NCBI GenBank assembly: GCA_964528095.1
Contig: CAZGSG010000008.1
Location: 1 to 49,542, forward strand
Direction of reading: 5' to 3'
Source: CAZGSG01 sp964528095
GTDB lineage: Bacteria > Bacteroidota > Bacteroidia > Chitinophagales > Chitinophagaceae
DNA: 49,542 nt
Both the position numbers and the translations under genes were made by a program. The notes beneath the pieces were generated by a model. That model was not told the origin of the DNA and ran no database searches. It worked only from the letters and a program-made list of their open reading frames with translations. This document shows, one piece after another, positions 7,656 through 16,751 of this stretch (positions within the stretch are counted from its first letter, which is position 1; the number at the start of each line of letters is the position of its first letter).

Positions 7656-8477
7656 ATGAATGGAAAACTCAGCATAGACTTTTGTCTTTTAATACCATGT
7701 TATAATAATTTCCGGGGATTGACCGAGTCCCTGCAAAGTGTGCAATATGATAACGAGAGGTTATTGATCCTTGTAGTAGATGATGGAAGTGTAGAAGCAA
7801 TAAGCAGGGATAAAATACTGGAACAGGTGGGCAAAGAAAAGCCTGTAATGGTGTTGCGAAATGAGCAGAATAGTGGTATCACGGAGACATTGAACAAAGG
7901 ATTGCGCTGGATCAGGGAGAACACTGTTGCAAAATATATTGCCCGGTTAGATTGCGGAGATACCTGTGACCCGCAGCGGTTTTTTCTACAGGTAGATTAT
8001 TTGAATGCAAATCCCGGGATAGGACTATTAGGAACCTGGTGCCGTTTTACGGAAAAAAGCACGGGCCTGACATATGAATATAAAACACCGTTGATACATG
8101 AGGAGATTGCGCGGGAAATGCATTTACGAAATGTGTTTATACATCCGACCGTAATGTTCAGGGCCGATTTACTGGAAACCGCAGGTTATTACCCGGATCA
8201 GTATCCACATGCTGAGGATTATGCTTATTTCTGGAAGATGATTCAGGTTACGCAAACGGCTGTTCTGGATAGAATTCTGGTGACCTGTGAATTGAACCGG
8301 CACGGTATTTCGTTTACAAATAAGAGTAAACAACTAGCGGCGAGACGAAGGGTGGTAAAGGCTTTTGGTACAAATCGATGGTTGAAAATTAAAGGGATGC
8401 TGCGATTGAATCTACTTTTTTTTCTACCGAAAGGATTATCTTTACGCCTGAAACAGTTGAGTAGCAAGACAAAGTAG
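7656..8477 (+). CDS. Family 2 glycosyltransferase
   Basis: 273-aa inverting GT-A enzyme and first gene of the polysaccharide locus. The N terminus has the GT2 opening IPCYNNFRGLTESLQSV, then VVDDGS, the sugar-nucleotide/metal motif RLDCGD (in place of D-A-D-D), and a late HAEDYAYFWKM acidic motif that normally supplies the catalytic base. No membrane segments apart from a short hydrophobic patch at the C terminus (LLFFLP). Likely transfers a single sugar in the cytosol; donor and acceptor unknown. Lies 89 nt after the paa genes and 181 nt before the next glycosyltransferase. Confidence 0.9.
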   Translation: MNGKLSIDFCLLIPCYNNFRGLTESLQSVQYDNERLLILVVDDGSVEAISRDKILEQVGKEKPVMVLRNEQNSGITETLNKGLRWIRENTVAKYIARLDCGDTCDPQRFFLQVDYLNANPGIGLLGTWCRFTEKSTGLTYEYKTPLIHEEIAREMHLRNVFIHPTVMFRADLLETAGYYPDQYPHAEDYAYFWKMIQVTQTAVLDRILVTCELNRHGISFTNKSKQLAARRRVVKAFGTNRWLKIKGMLRLNLLFFLPKGLSLRLKQLSSKTK

Positions 8478-8658
8478 TGCAACGTTTCGCGATTGGGCAT
8501 TGTCATACCACCAGGACCCCAATATTTGATACTAAAGGGTCAAAAAATTCGTTAATAACTCTGATTCATAGCAAGTTACCAGTAGTTTTCTGAACCAAAC
8601 TATTCTGTAATAGGAATTTTATGTTTGTTTTCCATACCTATTTAACACCCAATGACCT

Positions 8659-9795
8659 ATGATCGTTTTACACATTGTTGAACCTTTTGCATCAGGAGTT
8701 GCCGTATTCGTACGGTCGCTTACAGAGGCAATGCCGGATGATATCCATATCATCGTGCATGGCGAGCGTAAGTGGGTGATGACAGCTGAAGAGGTTAAAA
8801 AGAATTTCCCCCGTAAAAATGTTCGTTTTATCCGCTGGCGTTCTGCACAGCGAAAAATACATCCCTTTAAAGATATTTCCGCGTTATCTGAATTATACAA
8901 GATTTTGCGCAGGTTGAAGCGTAAAAACCTGGTTGATGCGGTGCACTTGCATTCGTCAAAAAGTGGATTACTGGGGCGGATTGCATGCCGCATGGCCGGA
9001 ATTGATAATGTGATCTATACCCCCAATGGCGCATCATTTTTATCAACTACGAACAGGGTCGCGAAGTACTTTTATAACCAGATTGAAAAGATCGGTAACC
9101 GCTTTGGTGGCAGGGTAGTTTGTTGTTCTCCATCAGAGTTGAAGAAGTTTAGTGAATTGGGTATTGATGCCGGGTATGTAAATAATGGCATTGCCCTGAA
9201 TAATGAAGACGCTACCGTGTTAAAGGAAATGAACCAGAAGAAATTCAGGATCGTGACGAGTGGGCGTATTGAAAAACAAAAGAACCCCGGGCGGTTTAAT
9301 GAAATAGCATCTTACTTTGAAGATATGGACCAGATACAGTTTATCTGGATCGGCGATGGGGAGGACAAGAAGTTTTTTACCGCGAAAAATATCCTGGTGA
9401 CTGGCTGGGTAGACAATTCCGAAGTACACCAGCATATTGCAGAGGGGGATCTTTACCTTTCTACATCCCTGTATGAGGGCATGTCGTTTGCCGTACTGGA
9501 AGCCTTGAATCTTAAAAAGCCCGTACTACTAAGCAACTGTACTGGAAATATAGACATTGTAAAAAACGGGATCAATGGTAGTTTATTTAATACTGCGATG
9601 GAGGCCAATGTGAAGATCCTGCAGTATTATAACAACCCGGATATGCTGGAGGTGATGGGCAAATTTTCCGGAGAAATATGTAAAAAGGAATTTGATGTAA
9701 AAGAGAATTTTAAAACTTACAGGGAGCTGTATGCGGGTAAAATAATTAACGGCAGCATCGGTCTTAGCGGAAGGCCAAAATGGAGTTTTGGATAA
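8659..9795 (+). CDS. Family 4 glycosyltransferase
   Basis: 378-aa GT-B enzyme of the EpsD/TuaC-like GT4 group. N-terminal acceptor domain begins IVEPFASGVAVFVRSL; the phosphate-binding linker is TSGRIEKQKNPGRF; the donor-site E-x7-E is in SLYEGMSFAVLEALNLKKPV. The acceptor half contains the classic LHSSKSGLLGRIA segment. Retaining transfer onto a growing lipid-linked glycan is the family expectation. A TATGTTTG box at 8620-8627, 31 nt before the ATG, could start a transcript here. The gene is followed after 25 nt by the coiled-coil gene. Confidence 0.9.
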   Translation: MIVLHIVEPFASGVAVFVRSLTEAMPDDIHIIVHGERKWVMTAEEVKKNFPRKNVRFIRWRSAQRKIHPFKDISALSELYKILRRLKRKNLVDAVHLHSSKSGLLGRIACRMAGIDNVIYTPNGASFLSTTNRVAKYFYNQIEKIGNRFGGRVVCCSPSELKKFSELGIDAGYVNNGIALNNEDATVLKEMNQKKFRIVTSGRIEKQKNPGRFNEIASYFEDMDQIQFIWIGDGEDKKFFTAKNILVTGWVDNSEVHQHIAEGDLYLSTSLYEGMSFAVLEALNLKKPVLLSNCTGNIDIVKNGINGSLFNTAMEANVKILQYYNNPDMLEVMGKFSGEICKKEFDVKENFKTYRELYAGKIINGSIGLSGRPKWSFG

Positions 9796-9820
9796 TCCTC
9801 CTGTAATGTAAAATTTTTGT

Positions 9821-10174
9821 ATGATAAATGTCGACCAACATAGCGATCAGGAAATACTGAACAATGTGCAGCAATCGCTGGAAAAGATCGAGCAAAAGCT
9901 TGATGCCGAACTCCTGTCGAAGCAGAAAGTTATTGATCGCCAGGAACAGGATATTCAGCGCTTGTACAAGGCATTAGAGGATAAGAATAAGCTGGTTGAG
10001 GACGGCAGGGAAAAACTCGAACGCTGTGCTAAGGAATCAGAAGGGAGCAGGCAGTTAATTAATAAATTATTAAATGATATGGAGCGCCTGCAACATGATA
10101 TCGACTGGTACAAAAGAACTTACGAAAAAAGGAGTTTGCTGGGAACGCTAAAGGAGAAACTAAAGCGAGGGTAA
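9821..10174 (+). CDS. Small coiled-coil protein in glycan locus
   Basis: 117 aa, almost entirely charged heptads (residues ~15-95; repeated I/L at a/d positions, many E, K, Q), with no signal peptide or enzyme motif. It ends in a short basic aromatic tail, DWYKRTYEKRSLLG followed by an amphipathic helix. A comparable tail (LPLWYKRLGHILK) closes the product of 24689-25549. No known domain recognised. Being placed directly before the large coiled-coil glycosyltransferase, it could co-assemble with it; that is inference. Real gene judged from clean start, codon use and operon spacing. Confidence 0.7.
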   Translation: MINVDQHSDQEILNNVQQSLEKIEQKLDAELLSKQKVIDRQEQDIQRLYKALEDKNKLVEDGREKLERCAKESEGSRQLINKLLNDMERLQHDIDWYKRTYEKRSLLGTLKEKLKRG

Positions 10175-10397
10175 GTATTCATTACAAGAATACTTCTTTA
10201 CAAGATTGAACTATCATTTTATTATGGCCATTAATATCTTTAATTGGCCGATCCACAAAAACCTGGATTTATAGTTGGCTCAACTGCTGCTACAGCAATA
10301 TAAAATCATTTTATTAATAGCTACATATATGCTTATTTTGCGGGCAGACAACCAGGCGAACCAGTGAGATTTTTTACAAAAAGGAACCTTAGCATTT

Positions 10398-13300
10398 ATG
10401 GATTTTACCGGAGAAAGATTTATTCCTCTACCTTCCTTATTGGAGGATGAAATCGGCTTTGAGCATTTGCACAGATATCATGCTGTTAAAAAGATCGTCG
10501 AAGGTAAAACGGTACTGGATATTGCCTGTGGTGAAGGATATGGAACGGCCATACTTGCCAGGAATGCAAAAAAAGTCATTGGTGTAGATATTGATGAAGA
10601 AAGCATAATACATGCGAGAAAACAATACTCTCCTGTTGCTTCCAATCTTGAATTTATTACGGGAGATGCGATAAGTATTCCACTGGAAGATGACAGTGTG
10701 GATGTAGTAATATCTTTTGAAACCATCGAACACATCAACGAAAAGACACAACAAAATTTTATTATTGAGGTCAGGCGCGTTCTTCGGAAGGGAGGCTGCC
10801 TTGTTATTTCAACTCCGGATATTGCGAATTATTCAGAACGGTACGATCACAAGAACGAATTTCATGAAAAGGAGTTTGACAAGAAAGAGTTCACTGATTT
10901 TTTGGGTCACTACTTTACTGGGGTGACATTATTTACGCAAGGGTATGAAATTATAAGTGCCATAACCCAGGAGCAGCCACAGGAAGTAAAGGCGGTAGAA
11001 GTATATGACTGGGAGCGCAGTTCTAAAAAGGCATTTTCAAGAAAGTACCTGGTAGCTGTTTGTTGCGACGAAAAAGAGAAACTGGATATTTCTTCCATTG
11101 TATTCCAGGTTAGCGCGGACTACCTGGAAGTTACAGACAGGATTGTTGAAAAGGAAAAACACATCCTGGAACTGGGTGCATGGGGTAAAAGTCTGGATAA
11201 AGAGATCGCTGAAAAAAATGAATACATAAGAAAACTCCAGGGCGAAGCAGAAGAATTCAGAACAGCAATACAACAAGGGCTAAAAGACGGTGAATTAAAA
11301 GAAGCTTTCTCTGTTATGCAATTGTCTCTGGAGAAACAGTTGGGAGAAATAAGCAAGCGATTGATACATCAGGAAGAGTATGAGAAAAATATACTGACTT
11401 TACAGGCAAAGCTCAGCCACAATGAAGACGAGTTGAAGGAGGCAAAGCTAAGCCTGGCCCTCGAGTTAAATAAGCTAAAAGACCTGGAAGAAAGGCTGGA
11501 GCATTCGGACGCACGGTTGAAAGAGGCAGAGGGTACAAAAAGCCTGCTGATTGCTCTTGAGGAAGATATGCGAATATTGAATGAGAAGTTTTCTTCAGCG
11601 GAAACGCAAACGGTTTCTTTAAAAGATCTTGCATCAAGTCAAACCATCCAGTTGAATCAAAAGACGGATCAGTTGGAAAGGGAAAGAAAAAATGTAACAG
11701 ACCAAAAAATACTACTACAGCAACAGGATGAAAAATTAAATAGCCTGACAAGAAGCCTGCAGGCTGCAGAAGGGCGTTTGAATGAAATTTACCAATCAGA
11801 GGGTTGGAAGCTCTTGAAAAGATATTATAATTTCAAGGGGCGTGTTTTGCCGGAAGATTCAAAGCGATATCTTTTTCTTAAAAAAACATTTAATAAGATA
11901 AGAGGGAAAAAAGAAAACCTGGATCCATGGAGTGAGGCGCGAACTGAACAATTACTGCAACACACCGCGCCACTTGAAATAAATGCGACTACCCAGTCTT
12001 ATGATATAATAGAGTTCACGCATTTTCAAACACCGGTTGTATCAATAGTGATCCCTGTCTACAATGCATGGGATATAACATATAGATGTCTTCAATCCAT
12101 AAATAATACCGTTTCGGGAGTTCCTTATGAAGTCATCATTGGAGACGATGCCTCCACAGACGATGTAAAAAACATACATGACTATATAAAAAATATTGTT
12201 GTAGTTAGAAATGAGAAGAATGTAGGATTTCTGAATAATTGCAATACGGCAGCTGAAACAGCCAGGGGAAAATATATTGTTTTTCTAAATAATGATACAA
12301 GTGTAAATCCTGGTTGGTTAAACTCATTGGTAGAATTAATGGAAGCGGATGAGTCGATTGGTATGGCGGGCTCCAAGTTAATATACCCGGATGGCAGACT
12401 GCAGGAAGCCGGGGGAATTGTCTGGGATGATGCTTCTGCCTGGAATTTTGGACATAGCCAGGATCCCGGGCATCCTCAATTCAACTACGTAAAGGAAGTA
12501 GATTATATTTCAGGAGCAAGCATTATGATAAGGTCAACCCTGTGGAAGAAGCTTGGAGGTTTTGACACACGGTTTGTTCCTGCTTATTGTGAGGATTCCG
12601 ATCTTGCTTTTTCAGTACGCAGCCTGGGATACAAAGTTGTATACCAGCCCTTATCGGAGGTTATTCACTACGAAGGACATTCACATGGAGAACAGAGTAA
12701 GGAATATCAACGGGTAAATAATAAAAAGTTTTTCGAAAAGTGGAAAGACGTATTGCAGGAGCAACAATTTAAAAATGGGGAGGAAGTATTCTGGGCCAGG
12801 GACAGAAGCAGAAATAAAAAAACAATACTGGTAGTTGATCACTACGTACCTCATTACGACAAGGATGCCGGCTCCAGAACAGTTTTTCAATACCTTAAAC
12901 TATTCGTTGCCCTTGGATACAACGTAAAATTTATCGGAGATAATTTTTATAGGCACGAACCGTATACCACGACGCTTCAACAAATGGGTATTGAGGTATT
13001 GTATGGCAACTGGTTTTCCGAAAATTGGAAACAGTGGGTTGAAAGCAATAGCGATAAGATCGATTATATATTGTTGAACCGTCCTCATATTTCAATAAAG
13101 TACATCGAATTTATGCGGGAGCATACAAAGGCGATTTTGCTTTATTATGGGCATGATCTTCATTTTGTAAGGGAATTGCGCCAATATGAATTGGAAAAAA
13201 AGCCGGAACTACTTAAGTCTTCCGCCATGTGGAAAGAAACGGAAACGTTTATTTTCAACAAATCGGATGTTATCCTTACTCCGGGCGAAGATGAGAAGAG

Positions 13301-13931
13301 AGTAATTGATGCGTTGGGTGTTGCAGGAGAGACTTTTTCTATCAGGCCATATATATATTATGAGAAGGCGCATCCGATAAATGATTTTTCAAATAGAAGA
13401 GATATTCTATTTGTGGGAGGATTTACTCATAAGCCTAATGTAGATGCTGTATTATGGTTTTTGGCCGAGGTTTGGCCTTTGATAAAAGCGGGTTGTAAAG
13501 AAAGCCAGTTTGTTATTGTGGGATCTAATACTCCACCTGCAATCCTCGAGATGGCTAGTCTGGATGTAAGGGTTTTCGGTTTTCTGAGCGACCAGGACCT
13601 TCAAAAAATTTACATGTCTTCAAGAATTGTAGTGGTGCCCTTGCGGTACGGAGCAGGAGTAAAGGGAAAGACTGTGGAAGCTATGTATAATGGCTTGCCG
13701 TTGGTTTCTACAAGTTTTGGAATAGAGGGAATGCCAGAGCAAATAGATTTTATTCAAGCAAAAAGTAGCGCAGAGGAATTTGCTGCCGAGGCAATAAGAA
13801 TTTATAATTTACCGGATGACAAATTAGTAGCATTGAGTAAAATGGAATCTGACTATATAAATAGAAATTTTCATGTGGGTGTTGTAAGTACAATGATGCA
13901 GAATATTCTTAGCGAAGCCAGGCTCAAATGA
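10398..13931 (+). CDS. Methyltransferase - coiled coil - GT2 - GT4 fusion protein
   Basis: A single 1177-aa reading frame with four modules. Residues 1-~235: class I SAM methyltransferase (motif I VLDIACGEGYG at 39-49, then GVDIDEESI and FETIEHI). Residues ~243-470: long charged coiled coil. Then a basic amphipathic linker (SEGWKLLKRYYNFKGR, ~473-490). Residues ~548-790: GT2 with SIVIPVYNAWD, GDDASTDD and the metal motif LNNDTS near 632, plus CEDSDLAFSVRSLGY. Residues ~807-1177: GT4/GT-B half with FVGGFTHKPNVDAV and PLRYGAGVKGKTVEAM. No membrane segment. The plan recalls WbdD-type proteins, where a methyltransferase caps O-antigen chains and a coiled coil sets the length, but no kinase domain is present and two GTs are attached. 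Likely acts at the inner face of the membrane on the chain exported by the ABC transporter at 27715-29255. Confidence 0.9.
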   Translation: MDFTGERFIPLPSLLEDEIGFEHLHRYHAVKKIVEGKTVLDIACGEGYGTAILARNAKKVIGVDIDEESIIHARKQYSPVASNLEFITGDAISIPLEDDSVDVVISFETIEHINEKTQQNFIIEVRRVLRKGGCLVISTPDIANYSERYDHKNEFHEKEFDKKEFTDFLGHYFTGVTLFTQGYEIISAITQEQPQEVKAVEVYDWERSSKKAFSRKYLVAVCCDEKEKLDISSIVFQVSADYLEVTDRIVEKEKHILELGAWGKSLDKEIAEKNEYIRKLQGEAEEFRTAIQQGLKDGELKEAFSVMQLSLEKQLGEISKRLIHQEEYEKNILTLQAKLSHNEDELKEAKLSLALELNKLKDLEERLEHSDARLKEAEGTKSLLIALEEDMRILNEKFSSAETQTVSLKDLASSQTIQLNQKTDQLERERKNVTDQKILLQQQDEKLNSLTRSLQAAEGRLNEIYQSEGWKLLKRYYNFKGRVLPEDSKRYLFLKKTFNKIRGKKENLDPWSEARTEQLLQHTAPLEINATTQSYDIIEFTHFQTPVVSIVIPVYNAWDITYRCLQSINNTVSGVPYEVIIGDDASTDDVKNIHDYIKNIVVVRNEKNVGFLNNCNTAAETARGKYIVFLNNDTSVNPGWLNSLVELMEADESIGMAGSKLIYPDGRLQEAGGIVWDDASAWNFGHSQDPGHPQFNYVKEVDYISGASIMIRSTLWKKLGGFDTRFVPAYCEDSDLAFSVRSLGYKVVYQPLSEVIHYEGHSHGEQSKEYQRVNNKKFFEKWKDVLQEQQFKNGEEVFWARDRSRNKKTILVVDHYVPHYDKDAGSRTVFQYLKLFVALGYNVKFIGDNFYRHEPYTTTLQQMGIEVLYGNWFSENWKQWVESNSDKIDYILLNRPHISIKYIEFMREHTKAILLYYGHDLHFVRELRQYELEKKPELLKSSAMWKETETFIFNKSDVILTPGEDEKRVIDALGVAGETFSIRPYIYYEKAHPINDFSNRRDILFVGGFTHKPNVDAVLWFLAEVWPLIKAGCKESQFVIVGSNTPPAILEMASLDVRVFGFLSDQDLQKIYMSSRIVVVPLRYGAGVKGKTVEAMYNGLPLVSTSFGIEGMPEQIDFIQAKSSAEEFAAEAIRIYNLPDDKLVALSKMESDYINRNFHVGVVSTMMQNILSEARLK

Positions 13932-14027
13932 CTTTTTATATACACGTATGTTAAAAAAATTAGCCTGCTATTTTGATCATATAGAATTAATTAACCAATT
14001 CATAATAATAAAAACTACATATCCCTG

Positions 14028-14891
14028 ATGAATTTACAAGTTAAGCGCTGCCCTATTTGTACATCTGCCCATACGTCTTTATTTCATGAGGTTGATATCT
14101 ACTGTTACTATGAATGCAAATCCTGTGAGGTGATTTTTATTTCACCAGAAGTGTTAGAAAGGGTGGATGCAGGATTAGGCTTGGTTCATTACACCGGGTC
14201 TTACTGGGGAAATGAATTGTATTCATCCCGCGAAAGATCTTGGGGGTCATCTTTAGCGAGGGTTGCTGAACTATTTCTATACGCAAGAATCCCCATCAAT
14301 AAATTTATAGATATAGCGTCAGGCCCCGGCTATCTATTAGACTCACTAAAACATCAATTGCCCTCCTCAGATATCTTCTATGCCAATGAACTTTTTCCGC
14401 CAGATCCAGAATTTTGTACATCAAATTCAAATTATTTACGAGGAAGTATACTTGACTTTACGTTCCCTTTCGAAGCAGGGTGTTGTATTGAGGTGATTGA
14501 ACATCTGTCTCCAAGAATGGTAAAACAATTATTTATCGATCTTGCTCAGCGATCTAAAGAAAATAGCATTTACATCTTTAATACCGGATTGGCGGATTAT
14601 ATTAAAAAAGAAGATATAGGATATCTGGATCCGCTTGAAAGAGGACATATAATGGGTTGGTCGATCAAAAGTCTGCAACATCTGCTGAAGCCGATAGGAT
14701 TTAACATTCAGCCAATTCCCGGAAAAACATGGGCATTTATAGCAGAATACAAGACCAATCATGATTTTGCAGGCCCTTTACTGGATAGGATATGGATTGC
14801 ATTGAAGGAAAATGTTAACATATTGAAAGATAAAAAAACTGGAGATCTGATGTATGTATTGGGACTAGATACAGCGCGGGCTTATTTGTGA
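14028..14891 (+). CDS. Class I SAM methyltransferase with N-terminal zinc ribbon
   Basis: 287 aa. The first 35 residues hold two Cys pairs, CPIC and CKSC, spaced as in the zinc-binding knuckle of C-methyltransferases acting on sugar nucleotides and of related glycan-locus methyltransferases. The SAM motif is degenerate: DIASGPGYLLDSL at about residues 90-102. A CCIEVIEHLSPR segment gives motif post II. The target could be a nucleotide sugar or a glycan hydroxyl; sequence does not decide. It is 96 nt after the fusion gene and starts the A/T-richest part of the locus. Confidence 0.82.
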   Translation: MNLQVKRCPICTSAHTSLFHEVDIYCYYECKSCEVIFISPEVLERVDAGLGLVHYTGSYWGNELYSSRERSWGSSLARVAELFLYARIPINKFIDIASGPGYLLDSLKHQLPSSDIFYANELFPPDPEFCTSNSNYLRGSILDFTFPFEAGCCIEVIEHLSPRMVKQLFIDLAQRSKENSIYIFNTGLADYIKKEDIGYLDPLERGHIMGWSIKSLQHLLKPIGFNIQPIPGKTWAFIAEYKTNHDFAGPLLDRIWIALKENVNILKDKKTGDLMYVLGLDTARAYL

Positions 14892-15058
14892 TTGCTAATA
14901 ACATGTCAAAAGGCCGATAGATAAAAATCAGCAGAGGATAATTAAATGAGTGAAATAGGGAGAGATGGACCAACGGGAGTATTAATTTTGTTGTTTATAA
15001 ATAGATTTTTAATGATAACAACTTAATAAATAGTGTGCATTGAGTATTAATATAAACT

Positions 15059-15826
15059 ATGTTAACCGATCTTATGTTAAATATTAAAAGAAATTCGATA
15101 CGGAAACGCCTAATTACAATGTATAAGTCCGCAAACGCAGGACATGTAGGATGCTCTTTATCATGCTTAGAAGTAATCACATTTATTAAGTTCCGTTTAA
15201 TGAAAAATGAGGACGAATTTATTTTGTCCAAAGGGCATGCAGCGGCATTGCTATATAGTGTGCTGGCAGAAGAGGGTAAAATATCTGAAGAAGAGGTGGA
15301 TACTTTCTACAAGAACGGAACTTATCTTTCTGCACATCCCCCAGTCAATAAAATTATCGGAATTCCGTTTGCAACGGGAAGCCTTGGTCATGGGTTATCA
15401 ATTGCGGCAGGATTGGGCCTCGCTAATAAGCTCAAGAGGACACAAAAGAAAATATTTTGCGTCACATCGGACGGAGAACTTAATGAAGGAAGCACATGGG
15501 AGGCTGCGTTATTTATAGCCCATCATAATTTAAAAAATGTTATTTGGTTTGTAGATCGTAATTATCTACAGGGGTTTGGCAAAACAGAGGATACAATGAA
15601 ACTAGACCCGTTAGATAAAAAATTTGAAAGTTTTGGATTCCAGGTAATTTTTGCAGATGGCCACGATTTTATATCATTAGAAAATGCATTTTCTCAGTTT
15701 TTAGATGAAAGACCCTTAGTCATAATTTGTAATACTATAAAAGGAAGAGATTTAGCTTTAGAGAATACTGTCGATTGTCATTATCTACCACTTACTGAGT
15801 CGGATTATATAAAACTAACAAGTTAA
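15059..15826 (+). CDS. Transketolase, N-terminal (TPP-binding) subunit
   Basis: 255-aa split-transketolase subunit. The pyrophosphate/Mg site reads SDGELNEGSTWEAA ... VDRN, the usual GDG replaced by SDG; other family blocks are SANAGHVGCSLS, ILSKGHAAALLYS and SAHPPVNKIIGIPFATGSLGHGLS. Slightly shorter than typical N subunits (~270 aa). Paired with the C subunit 4 nt downstream, so the two surely form one enzyme. Inside a glycan locus and next to an SDR-glycosyltransferase fusion, a two-carbon ketol transfer for an unusual sugar is more likely than the central pentose pathway. ATG 15059 is taken; ATG 15074 is also possible. Confidence 0.92.
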   Translation: MLTDLMLNIKRNSIRKRLITMYKSANAGHVGCSLSCLEVITFIKFRLMKNEDEFILSKGHAAALLYSVLAEEGKISEEEVDTFYKNGTYLSAHPPVNKIIGIPFATGSLGHGLSIAAGLGLANKLKRTQKKIFCVTSDGELNEGSTWEAALFIAHHNLKNVIWFVDRNYLQGFGKTEDTMKLDPLDKKFESFGFQVIFADGHDFISLENAFSQFLDERPLVIICNTIKGRDLALENTVDCHYLPLTESDYIKLTS

Positions 15827-15830
15827 AACG

Positions 15831-16751
15831 ATGAGAAAAGAATTTGCAGAAGCGATTATAGAAATATCACGAACAAGTGATAAAATTATTTTTTTGACTG
15901 GCGATCTTGGTTATATGGCATTAGAGGGAGTCAAAAGTGTTTTAGGAGATAGGTTTATAAATGCCGGTGTGGCGGAACAAAACATGGTTACAATGGCAGC
16001 ATCTTTAGCTTATGAAGGATTTTTGCCTATTGTCTATAGCATATCTCCGTTTATTACACTTAGACCTTACGAACAATTAAGAAATGATGTTTGTCTTCAT
16101 AATCTGCCTGTGAAAGTTGTTGCAAATGGTGGAGGCTATGGCTACGGTATTATGGGAGGTACACATCATAATATTGAAGATATCGGTAGCATGAGAATAC
16201 TACCCAATATGCAGGTCTATGTTCCCTTTACCAAAAAAGATGTTGGTGAAACGCTACGTGAAATGATGTTAAGCGCATCTCCGAGTTACCTGCGTCTTAA
16301 CCTTGCTTCTAACCAGGAGAATATACCCGGCTTTTCACAATGGAGAAAAATCTCCGGATCCGAAAGACCATCTGCAGTTGTGATTGCTACAGGAACAGTT
16401 GCCGATAATTTATTTAAACTTCCGGAAAGCCAGCTTAATAAGCTCGAAATATGGCTGCTAAGCAAATTCCCGGTGTATGATTTACCTGGAGAATTGTTAG
16501 CATCAATCGGGGAAGTCAAAAACGTGATTACAGTGGAGGAGCATCAGGGACAATGTGGCTTACATGAAACATTGGCAAGCCTGCTCTTAAAGAATCTCAA
16601 AACACCAATACAGTATAACACCTTGTTTGCTTCAGGGTATCCGAGTGGAAGATACGGCTCACAACAATGGCATTTGGAAGAAAATAATCTTGCCGGTAAG
16701 AACCTGGAAAACAAAATTGAGAAATTTTTAAGTGTTGCCCATGCTATCTGA
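15831..16751 (+). CDS. Transketolase, C-terminal (pyrimidine-binding) subunit
   Basis: 306 aa, with the pyrimidine-binding domain (catalytic-type glutamate in NAGVAEQNMVTMAASLA), the GYGIMGGTHHNIEDIG loop, and the C-terminal regulatory-type domain (VITVEEHQGQCGLHETLA). Completes the split enzyme with 15059-15826. Its stop codon lies 11 nt inside the next gene, so translation of the SDR-GT fusion is probably coupled to it. The acceptor sugar is unknown; DXP-synthase-like activity is unlikely because that enzyme is a single ~620-aa chain. Confidence 0.92.
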   Translation: MRKEFAEAIIEISRTSDKIIFLTGDLGYMALEGVKSVLGDRFINAGVAEQNMVTMAASLAYEGFLPIVYSISPFITLRPYEQLRNDVCLHNLPVKVVANGGGYGYGIMGGTHHNIEDIGSMRILPNMQVYVPFTKKDVGETLREMMLSASPSYLRLNLASNQENIPGFSQWRKISGSERPSAVVIATGTVADNLFKLPESQLNKLEIWLLSKFPVYDLPGELLASIGEVKNVITVEEHQGQCGLHETLASLLLKNLKTPIQYNTLFASGYPSGRYGSQQWHLEENNLAGKNLENKIEKFLSVAHAI

